64,000 nt of DNA, taken from the NCBI RefSeq assembly GCF_030066995.1, contig NZ_JASJAP010000003.1, positions 264,154 through 328,153 of the forward strand. Direction: 5' to 3'. A program made the translations under genes and the position numbers. Each line of letters starts with the position of its first letter. Position 1 is the stretch's first letter. The notes below the pieces were generated by a model. The model saw nothing but the letters and a program-made list of their open reading frames with translations. It was not told where the DNA came from and ran no database searches. The stretch is from Erythrobacter sp. (GTDB taxonomy: Bacteria; Pseudomonadota; Alphaproteobacteria; Sphingomonadales; Sphingomonadaceae). Shown here in pieces: positions 7,748 to 17,124 of this stretch.

Positions 7748-10700
7748 TCACTCCGCGGCCATCAATTCCGCTTCACCCAGGTCAACGCTGACGAGGCGCG
7801 AGACCCCTTTTTCGGCCATAGTTACGCCAAATAGGCGATGCATCCGGCTCATCGTGACCGCGTTGTGCGTGACGATTAGATAGCGCGTGGTTGTTGTGCG
7901 CACCATCGAATCGAGCAGATCGCAAAACCGCTCCACATTGGCATCATCAAGCGGCGCATCAACTTCGTCGAGCACGCAGATCGGCGCCGGATTGGTGAGG
8001 AACAAAGCGAAAATGAGCGCGGTCGCGGTCAGCGCCTGCTCGCCGCCTGACAGGAGCGAAAGCGATTGCAGGCGCTTGCCCGGCGGCTGAGCGAAAATCT
8101 CAAGGCCGGCTTCCAGGGGGTCATCGCTGTCCACCAGCGCAAGATGGGCCTGGCCGCCCTGAAACAGGCGCGGGTAGAGCTCCTGAAAATGGGCGTTCAC
8201 CTCTTCGAAGGCCGTGCGCAAGCGTTCGCGCCCTTCGCGGTTGAGATTGCCGATCGAACCGCGAAGGCGCGCAACCGCTTCGGTCAGCTCGGCCTGTTCG
8301 GACGCGTTGGCGCCGTGCTCCTCCTCGATCCGCTTGAGTTCGTCGGCGGCGACAAGGTTGACCGGACCGATGCGTTCGCGCGCGGCGGTAAGCCGGTCGA
8401 GCTCTTCGCTCTCGGCCTGCGCGTGCTCCACCGCCTCCACCTCGAAGCCGAAGCGCTCCGAAAGCAGCGGTGGAGGAGCCTGGAATCGTTCGCCGGAGAT
8501 TCGAGCCAGTTCGCTCCGGCGCGATTCCTGGCTTTCGGCTCGCGCGGCGAGGGTTGCGCGGCCCTCGCGCGCGACGGCGAGCTCCTCGTTCGCGGCGGCG
8601 AGCGCTTCGTTCGCCATCCGCGCCCGCGCCTCGCAATCGTCGAGCGCCAATTGGGCCTCGTTGAGCTCACGGGTCAGCCGCTCGCGCACTGTATCGCCCT
8701 GTTCGATCTCAGCCATCAGTGTTGCCGGCTTTGCGGCGATGACGGCGCTTTCCTCTTCGATCTCTTCCAGCCGCCGGCCCGCTTGCGCGACGCGTTGCTC
8801 GGCCTCGCTCGAGCGCGATTTCCAGTTCGCGTAGTCAGCCTGTTGCGCGGCAAGCCGTTCGCGCGCCACCGCCAGAGTCTGATCGTGCGCGGCGAGTTCG
8901 GCGAGGGACGCCTGCACGGCGGTGCGCGCGGCGTCGTGCTTGGCTTGCGCGGCTTCCAGCGCGGCGCGCCCGGCGTCCGGTGCGGGCAGGGCGGAGCGCG
9001 CGGCCTGCGCCGACACCAGATCGCCGCGCGCGGATGAGAGCTGTTCGGCAAGATCCTTCGCCCCCGCGCCGAGTTCGTCCAGCCGCGCCGCAAGCCTTTC
9101 CCTGGCCGCCTCGGCGGCGTCGAGCTGACGAAGCGCGCCGCGTTCCGCCTCGACGGCGCCCGCCAAGCTGCGTTCAAGGGCAATAAGGTCGCGCTGAAGC
9201 GTCGAAAGATCTTCGCGAGCGGTGGCTTCGGCTCTCGCCGCTTGCTCGACTGTCTCGCGCAAGGAGGGCAATTGCGATTCAAGCTCCGCAAGCCGGTTGG
9301 CCGCCTCAAGCCGCGCCGCCTCTGCCGAGCCCTCGCCGCGCGCGATGAAACCGTCCCAGCGCCGCAAATGCCCAGCGAGCGTCACCAGCCACTCGCCGGG
9401 CTTCAGCGCGCGGTCGTCATCCTCTTTGACAAGGTGGACGAGCGCCAGGCGCGCGCGGAGCTCGGAAGGGCAATCATCGATGTGAGCCAGCAGGCTGTCG
9501 GCGACCGCCTCGGGAGGCTCACTGCCGGTCCAGAACCGCCCATCGGTCACGCTGGAAGAGGTGCCAAGAGGGGACTTCGCGTCGCGGCCGAGCGCCGCGG
9601 CCAGCGCACGCTCATAGCCCGGAGCCACGCGGATCCGATCGAGCGCTGCGGGCAATCCTTCGCGGTTTTTGGCGCTCTTGAGGCGGGCGTCGCGATCACG
9701 GGCGAGGGCATTGTGCTCGCGCTCAACCCCCGCCAGTTCCGCCCGCGCTGTCGCAAGCGCGTTGGCCGCCTCGTCGCGCGCGATCTGGAGCTCGCCCTTG
9801 CGCGTCTGATCCGTCTCCAGTGTGGTCCGCAGACGCGTCACCTCGCCCGCCGCTTCCTCGGCGGCTTCGCGCGCTGCGATCACCGCATGTTCGGCGTTGT
9901 CTCCGCTGCCGAGTTCAGCCCGCGTGGCGACGATACGCTCTTCGTCGCGCTGGAGACGCTCAAGGCGGCTCTGCGCTTGCTCTATGGCGGCTTCGGCGAC
10001 GCGCCATTCGGCTTCGACGCCCGCCTGATCCGCCGTTGCCTTTGCCAGCGCCATTTCCGCAGCCCGGCTAGCGCTCTCGGCCCGCTCGTTCCGCTCGACA
10101 ACTCGAGGGCGTTCGTCCTCGGCTTCGGCTAGCCCCGCGCGGCTGGCTTGGAGGTCGGCTTCCAGCTTGGCAAGCGCGTCGACCGCGTCACCCGTCAGGC
10201 GATCCGCCGCCGCGCGATCCTGCTCAAGCTGCTCGCGTTGACGTGTGAGATCAGCCAAGCGGGCTTCAGCCGCTTCGAGCTTCTCCGACAAGGCCGCCAT
10301 GCGGTGGCCGTGCGCGCTGGCGTCATCGCGGCGGTCGGCGAGTTCCTCGCGCGCTTCGGACAATTCCTGCGCAATCGTCGCCTGATCGCGCTCGGCGGCC
10401 TCGGCGGCCTGCTTCGCCCTGGCGACGTTGTCCTCAGCTCCTTGCGCGGCCTCGCGCGCTTCCTTTGCGGCCTGCGCCGCTTCGCGCCAGCGGGCAAACA
10501 GCAGGCGCGCTTCGGCGGTGGTGATCTGCTCGGTCAGCTTGGTGTAGCGCTCGGCCTGCTTCGCTTGCCGCTTGAGCGCGGCCATTTGCGAATCCAGTCC
10601 CGCCATCAGGTCCTCGAGCCGCGCCAGATTGGCCTCGGTGGAGCGCAGCTTGCTCTCGGCGTCCTTGCGCCGGACATGCAGACCCGCGATTCCGGCGGCT

Positions 10701-11170
10701 TCTTCAAGCATCTGACGGCGCTGGGCGGGCTTGGCCGCAATAACCTGCGCGATTTTGCCCTGGCTGACCAGCGCGGGAGAATGCGCGCCAGTCGCGGCGT
10801 CGGCGAAGGTGAGCGCTACATCCTTGGCGCGTACATCCGCCCCGTTCACCCGGTAGGCCGAGCCCGCGCCGCGTTCGATCCGGCGGGTAACCACCAACTC
10901 TTCGCCTGCGTCGTCTTCGGCGTGCAGCACCACTTCGGCAAAGGCGCGTTCGGGCCGCGTCGAGGTGCCCGCGAAGATCACATCTTCCATGCCGCCCGAG
11001 CGCATCGACTTGGCCGAGGTTTCACCCATGACCCAGCGGATGGCTTCCAAGACGTTGGATTTGCCGCAACCATTCGGCCCGACGACACCCGTCAGCCCCG
11101 GCTCGATTCGCAATTCAGCGGGTTCGACAAAGCTCTTGAATCCGCTGAGTTTGAGCCGGTTTATCTGCAT
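7748..11170 (-). CDS. smc: Chromosome segregation ATPase SMC
   Basis: This 1140-aa protein has the full SMC layout: N-terminal Walker A GPNGCGKS at residues 31-38, a long Ala/Glu/Arg-rich coiled coil on both sides of a central hinge (around residues 500-600), then the C-terminal LSGGEQA signature and Walker B in PICVLDEVDAPLDD. SMC forms the condensin core with ScpA/ScpB, which are not in this window. The gene follows the DsbA-like lipoprotein gene on the same strand. High-GC coding gives very long shadow frames on the opposite strand, which I discard. Confidence 0.96.
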   Translation of the reverse strand: MQINRLKLSGFKSFVEPAELRIEPGLTGVVGPNGCGKSNVLEAIRWVMGETSAKSMRSGGMEDVIFAGTSTRPERAFAEVVLHAEDDAGEELVVTRRIERGAGSAYRVNGADVRAKDVALTFADAATGAHSPALVSQGKIAQVIAAKPAQRRQMLEEAAGIAGLHVRRKDAESKLRSTEANLARLEDLMAGLDSQMAALKRQAKQAERYTKLTEQITTAEARLLFARWREAAQAAKEAREAAQGAEDNVARAKQAAEAAERDQATIAQELSEAREELADRRDDASAHGHRMAALSEKLEAAEARLADLTRQREQLEQDRAAADRLTGDAVDALAKLEADLQASRAGLAEAEDERPRVVERNERAESASRAAEMALAKATADQAGVEAEWRVAEAAIEQAQSRLERLQRDEERIVATRAELGSGDNAEHAVIAAREAAEEAAGEVTRLRTTLETDQTRKGELQIARDEAANALATARAELAGVEREHNALARDRDARLKSAKNREGLPAALDRIRVAPGYERALAAALGRDAKSPLGTSSSVTDGRFWTGSEPPEAVADSLLAHIDDCPSELRARLALVHLVKEDDDRALKPGEWLVTLAGHLRRWDGFIARGEGSAEAARLEAANRLAELESQLPSLRETVEQAARAEATAREDLSTLQRDLIALERSLAGAVEAERGALRQLDAAEAARERLAARLDELGAGAKDLAEQLSSARGDLVSAQAARSALPAPDAGRAALEAAQAKHDAARTAVQASLAELAAHDQTLAVARERLAAQQADYANWKSRSSEAEQRVAQAGRRLEEIEEESAVIAAKPATLMAEIEQGDTVRERLTRELNEAQLALDDCEARARMANEALAAANEELAVAREGRATLAARAESQESRRSELARISGERFQAPPPLLSERFGFEVEAVEHAQAESEELDRLTAARERIGPVNLVAADELKRIEEEHGANASEQAELTEAVARLRGSIGNLNREGRERLRTAFEEVNAHFQELYPRLFQGGQAHLALVDSDDPLEAGLEIFAQPPGKRLQSLSLLSGGEQALTATALIFALFLTNPAPICVLDEVDAPLDDANVERFCDLLDSMVRTTTTRYLIVTHNAVTMSRMHRLFGVTMAEKGVSRLVSVDLGEAELMAAE

Positions 11171-11188
11171 AGACGCGCCCCCGCGACC

Positions 11189-11959
11189 TTATTCCTGACG
11201 CGCGCCGGCGCGCTGGAGGATCGGTTCGAGCCCGTCCCACTGGTTAGCGTCGACCTTCGCGCCGTTGAGCGTGAAGGTCGGTGTGCCTGTGACACCAACC
11301 TCGTTCGCTTTGTCACCGGCGGCCTCGACCATCGCTTCGATGTTCTCGCTCTGCGCAAGGCACATACGCGCCTGATCCGACGAAAGCCCGCGCGCGGCGA
11401 AGAAATCAATGAGGCCCGTGACCTCGCCGATCCGAACGAAGCGTTGGCTTACATCGAGCTGTCCGGCGGACTGGGCGGCCTCGGAATTATTCTGAATGCC
11501 TTGCATCACGCTCGACAGGTTCTGCCACACCTCGTCTGAAAGCGTCTGAAAGCGCTCATCCGGCCCACACCGAGCAAGCGATGCGATCACCACGTCAAAC
11601 GTGTTCAGGAAGACTTCGCGCTGTTCGAAACTTACAACGCCTGTCTCGACATATTCTTTCAGCGATGGTTTGCCTGTCACGGCAAAATTCGCGCACGCGC
11701 CGCAGGTGTGAGAGGCGTATTCCGCAAGCTTCAAGGGCGCCTCGGGATTGCCCACTATGTAACCTTGGCCATCTTCCGACACGGTGAAGGTTTCGAGCCA
11801 CGCTGTGCCTTCCGGCGCTGCAATCGGCGCGATCGGCTCGCCGCGCGGGATGTCCTGGACGGCGGCATCTTCACTGCAAGCCGCCAGAGCAAGCGGTGCG
11901 CCGAGCGCCAGAGCGAGCGCGGAGAAAGGGGTGCGAAAGGTGAGGCGGGCGGAAATCAT
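11189..11959 (-). CDS. DsbA-family thiol-disulfide oxidoreductase, probable lipoprotein
   Basis: The 256-aa protein has a signal peptide ending LALAAC (Cys28), which looks like a lipobox. A thioredoxin fold follows, with the active-site pair CGAC (Cys86, Cys89) in ASHTCGACANF and the cis-Pro segment GVTGTPTF. DsbA-like proteins form or shuffle disulfides in the periplasm. It is the middle member of a minus-strand series running DUF721 gene, DsbA-like gene, this gene, smc. A 164-base gap separates it from the upstream DsbA-like gene and may hold its own promoter. Confidence 0.85.
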   Translation of the reverse strand: MISARLTFRTPFSALALALGAPLALAACSEDAAVQDIPRGEPIAPIAAPEGTAWLETFTVSEDGQGYIVGNPEAPLKLAEYASHTCGACANFAVTGKPSLKEYVETGVVSFEQREVFLNTFDVVIASLARCGPDERFQTLSDEVWQNLSSVMQGIQNNSEAAQSAGQLDVSQRFVRIGEVTGLIDFFAARGLSSDQARMCLAQSENIEAMVEAAGDKANEVGVTGTPTFTLNGAKVDANQWDGLEPILQRAGARQE

Positions 11960-12123
11960 GGAGGTATCCTTTTTGTCACGTGAGGTTTGCAGCGAACACG
12001 CCGCAGGTAAAGGTCAGGCACGCAGCGCTTGTGTAAAATTGTGTCAGTTCTGTGTAGAAACCCTTAGAGGCGCCCGCATTTCAGTGAGAGTGTGGATCAG
12101 AATCCTCGGCGCCCGTCGCGTTT

Positions 12124-12912
12124 TCAACCGCCGGTGACGCTCTCTTGCGGATCGGGACGGAACCTTGCCTGCAGCGTGGCCGACAGCGCAGGCCAATCGT
12201 GAACTTCGTCCAGCTTTTCCCCGTTGAACGCGAAGGTAGGCGTGCTGGTTATCTCGAACTTGGCCCGGTCGTCCTTGTCGTTAGCGAGGATTTCCTGCGC
12301 CGCGCGCTCATCTCTTAGGCAGGTGTTGATTTGAGGCATGGTCACCCCTTTGGCCACGAGGGTCTGTTCAAAACCGAGCGCTTTGGCGGCGTTGATCCGG
12401 CCCTCCGCTGTTCCGCGCGACCATATCGCTTTCTGGGATTGCGGCGCCTTGATCGCCTTATCGAGCCACTCGTCTTGCGTGTAAAGAAACGTGCGGTGGC
12501 GGTCTTTGAACCCGGCTGGGTCTCCGCATTGCACAAGCATGGTCACCACCAGGTCGAGATAGTTGCGGATCACCGGGCGCACTTCGACAGAGAGATAGCC
12601 CGGACCAATGGCTGCCACATCAAGGGTGCCGTCGCTCTGTTTTGCGAAATCCGCGCAGTGGCTACAGGTGTAGCTGATAAACTCGATGAGCTGTCCTTCA
12701 GCCTCGGGTTTCCCGATGCGATAGCCGTGCGACGTTCTCTCGACCACACTTAGCCAGGCTTGCGGTGGCAGGTCGACAAAGTCGCTTTGCGGGTTAGCCA
12801 GGCTCTGAGCGCCACCCGGCGCCGCTGAGCCCAGTCCAAGAGCGAGCGCAGACAGGCCGACAAACGCGCCGCAGGCGACCCGCAGGGCTGATAGCGTGCG
12901 AAAGGCTCTCAC
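12124..12912 (-). CDS. Second DsbA-family thiol-disulfide oxidoreductase, exported
   Basis: The 262-aa protein has an N-terminal signal peptide (hydrophobic to about residue 34, AAPGGAQS) and an active site CSHC (Cys83, Cys86) in ISYTCSHCADF, plus a cis-Pro segment ITSTPTF. It is a paralog of the gene downstream with a different active-site dipeptide (Ser-His against Gly-Ala), so the two probably differ in redox potential. It starts at a GTG overlapping the DUF721 gene stop by four bases, which implies coupling. Confidence 0.83.
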   Translation of the reverse strand: MRAFRTLSALRVACGAFVGLSALALGLGSAAPGGAQSLANPQSDFVDLPPQAWLSVVERTSHGYRIGKPEAEGQLIEFISYTCSHCADFAKQSDGTLDVAAIGPGYLSVEVRPVIRNYLDLVVTMLVQCGDPAGFKDRHRTFLYTQDEWLDKAIKAPQSQKAIWSRGTAEGRINAAKALGFEQTLVAKGVTMPQINTCLRDERAAQEILANDKDDRAKFEITSTPTFAFNGEKLDEVHDWPALSATLQARFRPDPQESVTGG

Positions 12913-13478
12913 TTTGAAGTTTCGTCCTTCGTATCGTCTTTGTTGTCGAGACTGCGGGCCAGCGATTCCAGCACGGTGCGCAATTCCGGGTCCCCAATAT
13001 CGCGCAAACTGTCCCCCAGTTCCATCGGGATGGGCTTAAGCGAAGGTGGCGCTTTGGCAGCGGCCTTGTCTTGAGGAGGCTTAACCGCACCTTGACGCAG
13101 CTTGATGCGGGCAACCGCGCTGTAGCCGAAAAAGCGGTTCACCCGCTCAATGATCTCTGGCGTGACCTGCTGGATCAGCGGGGCATGAGCGGGCGTGACA
13201 ACGAGTTGGAGGATGCCCTCGGACTTTTCCCCCGGGGGGAAACGCAAGCTTTCCGGCGCGCAGAAACGGGCGTGGTGCGGGCCGACAATTTCGGGCCAGC
13301 GCGTGACGATCGAGCTTTGCACAAAGCCGAAGCGGCGAAACGCGGTCCGACCGATTTCGGGCATGAGCTCGCCGATAGGCTTCGCCGCGCCCCCGCGTGG
13401 GCGCTCGAAATGCTTGGCGCGTTTCGAGGTTTTCCCGGAGCTTCGTTTGGTGCCGCTTCCCATGACGCTCGTGCCCAT
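12909..13478 (-). CDS. DUF721 (DciA-like) protein
   Basis: This is a 189-aa basic protein with the DUF721 core (about residues 40-130): FVQSSIVTRWPEIVGPHHA and IIERVNRFFGYSAVARIKLR. In other bacteria this family includes DciA, a loader of the DnaB helicase; that role is inferred here. The start chosen is the ATG at 13478; the ATG at 13463 is also possible. The upstream extension to 13517 would run into mutY. It is divergent from mutY with only 14 bases between start codons, so their promoters must overlap the coding ends. It is coupled to the downstream DsbA-like gene by a 4-base overlap. Confidence 0.8.
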   Translation of the reverse strand: MGTSVMGSGTKRSSGKTSKRAKHFERPRGGAAKPIGELMPEIGRTAFRRFGFVQSSIVTRWPEIVGPHHARFCAPESLRFPPGEKSEGILQLVVTPAHAPLIQQVTPEIIERVNRFFGYSAVARIKLRQGAVKPPQDKAAAKAPPSLKPIPMELGDSLRDIGDPELRTVLESLARSLDNKDDTKDETSK

Positions 13479-13492
13479 GCCATAAAGCGTGC

Positions 13493-14536
13493 GTGACCTC
13501 CAGCGCCCCCGAAACAATATCCCAGCGTCTGCTCGACTGGTACGACAAGAACGCGCGCGAACTTCCTTGGCGCAACCCTCCCGGTAGGGCCAGACCCACC
13601 GATCCGAACTGGCCCTATCGCGTGTGGCTTTCAGAGGTCATGTTGCAGCAGACGACGGTTGCGGCGGTGAAGCCTTATTTCGAGAAGTTCACAAGGGTGT
13701 GGCCGAGTGTCTTCGATCTGGCCGCGGCGGAAGATGAGGCGATCATGGCGGCCTGGGCGGGGCTGGGCTATTATTCGCGGGCTAGAAACCTTGTGAAGTG
13801 CGCTCGAGAAGTGGCCGTTCTTGGTGGCTTTCCCGAAACGGAGGCCGAACTGCGCGAGCTCCCGGGACTCGGCGCCTACACGGCGGCCGCGATCGCAGCG
13901 ATTGCCTTTGGTCAGCGTGCCGTGGTGGTGGATGCAAATGTTGAGCGGGTGGTTGCGCGGCTGTTCGCGATTGAGAAGCCGCTGCCCGGCGCGCGCAAGG
14001 CGATCCGCAGCGACGCCGAAGCCATCACGCCCGAGGCGCGAGCCGGTGATTTCGCGCAGGCGATGATGGATCAGGGCTCCAGCATATGCACGACCAAAGC
14101 GCCGCGCTGTCTGTTGTGTCCGGTAAGCGAGGTATGCGAGGCGCGAAAGCAGGGCGAGCCTGAGCGATTGCCGGTCAAACCCGCCAAGAAAGCGAAGCCT
14201 GAGCGACTGGGCACTGCCTACTGGATCGAGCGCGAAGGGCAGGTGTGGCTCGTCACAAGACCTCCAATGGGCATGTTGGGATCGATGCGGGCGATTCCGG
14301 ATGATGGCTGGACCGCACAGAGCGATGGTTCGGACGAGCCTCCTATCGCTGCGCAATGGGAAGATTTGGGTGCCGTCCGCCACACCTTTACCCATGCGCA
14401 CCTGACCTTGCGGGTAAAACGCGGAAGTGTCGAAATGAATCCTGCCATTGCAGGCGAATGGTGGCGGATAAGCGATCTCGACGAAGCGGGTCTGCCAAGC
14501 CTGTTCGCCAAGGCGGCCAGGCTCGCGCTGGTCTAA
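13493..14536 (+). CDS. mutY: Adenine DNA glycosylase MutY
   Basis: MutY removes adenine mispaired with 8-oxoguanine. The 347-aa protein has catalytic Glu48 (WLSEVMLQQT), the helix-hairpin-helix LPGLGAYTAAAI, catalytic Asp147 (VVVDANVERV), and the [4Fe-4S] ligands in CTTKAPRCLLCPVSEVC (Cys199, 206, 209, 215). A C-terminal Nudix-like domain follows (about 235-345, with HTFTHAHLTL), which reads the 8-oxoG base. The start is a GTG. Confidence 0.95.
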   Translation: MTSSAPETISQRLLDWYDKNARELPWRNPPGRARPTDPNWPYRVWLSEVMLQQTTVAAVKPYFEKFTRVWPSVFDLAAAEDEAIMAAWAGLGYYSRARNLVKCAREVAVLGGFPETEAELRELPGLGAYTAAAIAAIAFGQRAVVVDANVERVVARLFAIEKPLPGARKAIRSDAEAITPEARAGDFAQAMMDQGSSICTTKAPRCLLCPVSEVCEARKQGEPERLPVKPAKKAKPERLGTAYWIEREGQVWLVTRPPMGMLGSMRAIPDDGWTAQSDGSDEPPIAAQWEDLGAVRHTFTHAHLTLRVKRGSVEMNPAIAGEWWRISDLDEAGLPSLFAKAARLALV

Positions 14537-14552
14537 AAGTCCGCGCGGGCCG

Positions 14553-14774
14553 TCAGGCGACTCCGCCAAAGACGGACAGCCGCAGGATAATCAGCACAAA
14601 CACCAGAATGTTGAAATTGCGTCCGCTGTCTTTCGAGGACAGCGCGCCGATCAGAATGCCCAGCGCGCAAACCGGCAGGAGCAGCCACAAGAGGATGCCG
14701 ACGACTGGGATCAAGAGCGGAATCCCGAGGATGAGGCAGACAAGGCCGATGAGCCAGGAGATCAGATTGAGCAT
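14553..14774 (-). CDS. Small membrane protein, 73 aa
   Basis: Starting at the ATG at 14774 (MLNLISWLIGLVCLILGIPL), the protein has two hydrophobic stretches (about residues 4-42, then 52-68 with NILVFVLIILRLSVFG). It is an inner-membrane protein with two or three helices and a short polar loop (SSKDSGRN). No family is recognised. It is convergent with mutY. The frame can be extended to 14816, but the added residues are polar and break the helix-first layout. Confidence 0.5.
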   Translation of the reverse strand: MLNLISWLIGLVCLILGIPLLIPVVGILLWLLLPVCALGILIGALSSKDSGRNFNILVFVLIILRLSVFGGVA

Positions 14775-14899
14775 GTGTGTTATATGGGTATAACACCTCG
14801 ACATTGCAAGGCTCAATATGAGGCAGGCCGAGCGGATTGACGCTTTGGGTGATCTGCCCCAAACACGCGCGCAAAACCTCTTGGGAGATTCCTCAGATC

Positions 14900-16219
14900 A
14901 TGGCTTTCCGCACCTTCGATACCCTCGGCCACGCGCCGGAAATCTCGCGCCGTTCGCTTTTTCGCGGCGGCGCCTATCTGGCGAGCGCAGCGGCTTTGTC
15001 GGGCCTGCCCTTCGGTCGAGACCTGCTGGCGCACGACGTAGCAGAAGCGTGGCCCAATGTGGCCGCCATGGCCGAGAAGTACGTCTCGGAAGGCAAAGTG
15101 GCGAACATGTTCCTGACCTTCGGCTGGGATCAGGAGGACCACGCGCATACCGTAGGCGGAGGTACGCTCAGCCTGAATGGCAGCGCTCCGGTCGACGAGG
15201 ACACGCTCTATCGCATCTACTCGATGTCAAAACCGATTACCGGCATGGCGATCATGATGCTGATCGATGAAGGTAAGCTCGGTCTCGAAATGCCCCTGCA
15301 GGAGGTGATCCCCGCCTTTCGCGATATGCAGGTTCTGGTCGATCCTGAAGGCCCACTGGATAACACCGTGCCCGCCGAGCGCCCGATCACGATCCGCCAA
15401 TTGCTGACCCACACCGCGGGGCTCGGCTACACGATCGTCAGCAAGGGCCCGCTGCTCGACGCCTATGTTGAGAACGGAATTGTCGGCGGGCGCGTCAGTC
15501 GCTTCCCGATCCCGGGCGTTCCGAACCCCGAGCCGGCCCCCGGCCTTGAGGTGTGGGCCGATCGCCTGGCCGAACTCCCGCTCATGTACCAGCCGGCTAG
15601 CAAGTGGAGCTATTCGTGCAGCATCGACCTGTTGGGCCGCGTGATCGAGGTGGTCTCGGGCATGGAGTTTGAAGCGTTCCTCAAGGAGCGTCTGTTCGAT
15701 CCTCTGGGCATGACCAGCACCTTCATGACAGTTCCGGAAAGCGAGAAGGGGCGCCTGGCGGACAATTACGGCGTCTTGAACGGCACGGTCCTGCCGCTCG
15801 ATCCAGCTTCGAACTCGATCTATCTTGATCCGCCCAAAGTGCCCTCGGGCGGGGGCGGCCTGGTCTCCAGTCCCAAGGATTATGACCGCTTCCTGCGCAT
15901 GCTGCTGGGCTTTGGCAAGCTCGGTGAAGAGCGGATCATGAGCGAGCAAGCGGTGCGCGTGGGGACATCGGACCTTATTCCAGCGAGCGTCGACAAGACC
16001 GGTTCGTGGATGGAAAAAGAGGGCCACGGCGCTGGCGGACGCTCGGTCGGCGACACGTTCGGATGGGGCGGCGCGGCGGGCACGCTGGGCGCGATCGATT
16101 ACAAACTGGGCCTGCGCACCGCCTTGTGGACGCAATACATGCCGCCGGAAAGCTATCCGGTGCGCGAAGAGTACCTTGCAGCGATTCAGGAAGACCTGAA
16201 AGTCATGAAGAAGGGGTGA
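14900..16219 (+). CDS. Tat-exported serine hydrolase, class C beta-lactamase fold
   Basis: The 439-aa protein begins MAFRTFDTLGHAPEISRRSL; the twin-arginine motif SRRSLF and the following hydrophobic AYLASAAALSGL mark a Tat signal peptide. The SxxK motif SMSK (Ser108, Lys111) in YRIYSMSKPITG is the nucleophile pair of the class C beta-lactamase / esterase EstB fold. The YSCS segment (WSYSCSIDLLGRVIE) and a late GWGGAAGT correspond to the second and third motifs. It acts in the periplasm, probably as an esterase or peptidase; resistance is not implied. Frame open to 14837; this start keeps the signal peptide in place. Confidence 0.85.
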   Translation: MAFRTFDTLGHAPEISRRSLFRGGAYLASAAALSGLPFGRDLLAHDVAEAWPNVAAMAEKYVSEGKVANMFLTFGWDQEDHAHTVGGGTLSLNGSAPVDEDTLYRIYSMSKPITGMAIMMLIDEGKLGLEMPLQEVIPAFRDMQVLVDPEGPLDNTVPAERPITIRQLLTHTAGLGYTIVSKGPLLDAYVENGIVGGRVSRFPIPGVPNPEPAPGLEVWADRLAELPLMYQPASKWSYSCSIDLLGRVIEVVSGMEFEAFLKERLFDPLGMTSTFMTVPESEKGRLADNYGVLNGTVLPLDPASNSIYLDPPKVPSGGGGLVSSPKDYDRFLRMLLGFGKLGEERIMSEQAVRVGTSDLIPASVDKTGSWMEKEGHGAGGRSVGDTFGWGGAAGTLGAIDYKLGLRTALWTQYMPPESYPVREEYLAAIQEDLKVMKKG

Positions 16220-16227
16220 GAGAAGCC

Positions 16228-17124
16228 ATGCTCGATGCGAGCTGCGCTCCGATTGCCTTTGCGGGGTCGCCCATGGACCGCGCGGACAATATCCGCGTCG
16301 ATCCAGAGGCGCTCGGCAACCTGATGAACTGGCGCGCGCGCGTCATGGAACTGGATGGCCTGCTTCCGTCAGTCGACGAGACGGGCGGGTTGATCTGGGG
16401 CACGCTCGCCGACGTTGATCCGGATACCGAGCTCGTCTTTCTCGGCATGATGGATGACAAGGCGCATTTCGCGCCGGTCCCGCCGCAGGGTTCCACTTCC
16501 CCCGCCATGCCGCGCGCCTGGCAAGTGATGCAGCTGCTACGTCCGGAAGAGCTGGCGGTGTATGGAGGCGCGAAGTCGCTTGTCGACTGGCACGCCCGGC
16601 ACAAGTTCTGCGCCAATTGCGGAGCGCCGACCAAGATCACCAAAGGCGGCTGGCAGCGAGACTGCGGCAATTGCGGCGCGCAGCATTTCCCGCGCACCGA
16701 TCCCGTCACGATCATGCTTGTTGAGCATGAGGACAAGTTGCTGCTGGGCCGCCAGCCGCGCTTTCCGCCCAAGATCTATTCCGCGCTTGCAGGCTTCGTC
16801 GAGCCGGGCGAAACGATCGAGGAAGCGGTGGCGCGCGAGGTGTGGGAGGAGGTTGGCGTGCGCGTTTCGGGCGTGCGCTATCTCGCCAGCCAGCCCTGGC
16901 CCTTCCCAAGCCAGATGATGATCGGCTGCACGAGCATCGCCGAAACGACCGAGCTTACCATCGACAAGACCGAGCTGGACGACGCGCGCTGGTTCGACCG
17001 CGAAGAGCTGGAGGACGCGCGAAACGCCGGGCCGGGCGGCAATGAGACGCTGATCTTTCCACAGCGTTTCGCCATCGCACACCGGCTTGTGACCTGGTGG
17101 CTGGATAAGGGAGCCGACGCATGA
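16228..17124 (+). CDS. nudC: NAD+ diphosphatase NudC
   Basis: NudC splits NADH/NAD+ and removes NAD caps from RNA. The 298-aa protein has the zinc ribbon CANC and CGNC (around residues 129-150), the QHFPRTDPVTIM linker and a complete Nudix box (GFVEPGETIEEAVAREVWEE in its conserved part, followed by VGV), then the NudC-specific SQPWPFPSQMM motif. The start at 16228 follows a GAGAGAAG site 8 bases after the serine-hydrolase stop. The stop overlaps the next gene by four bases. Confidence 0.93.
   Translation: MLDASCAPIAFAGSPMDRADNIRVDPEALGNLMNWRARVMELDGLLPSVDETGGLIWGTLADVDPDTELVFLGMMDDKAHFAPVPPQGSTSPAMPRAWQVMQLLRPEELAVYGGAKSLVDWHARHKFCANCGAPTKITKGGWQRDCGNCGAQHFPRTDPVTIMLVEHEDKLLLGRQPRFPPKIYSALAGFVEPGETIEEAVAREVWEEVGVRVSGVRYLASQPWPFPSQMMIGCTSIAETTELTIDKTELDDARWFDREELEDARNAGPGGNETLIFPQRFAIAHRLVTWWLDKGADA

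Noticed and set aside
14900..16219. Antibiotic beta-lactamase
   Set aside because: SxxK and fold fit class C relatives, but most such Tat-exported proteins are esterases or peptidases, and no ampR or resistance context is present.
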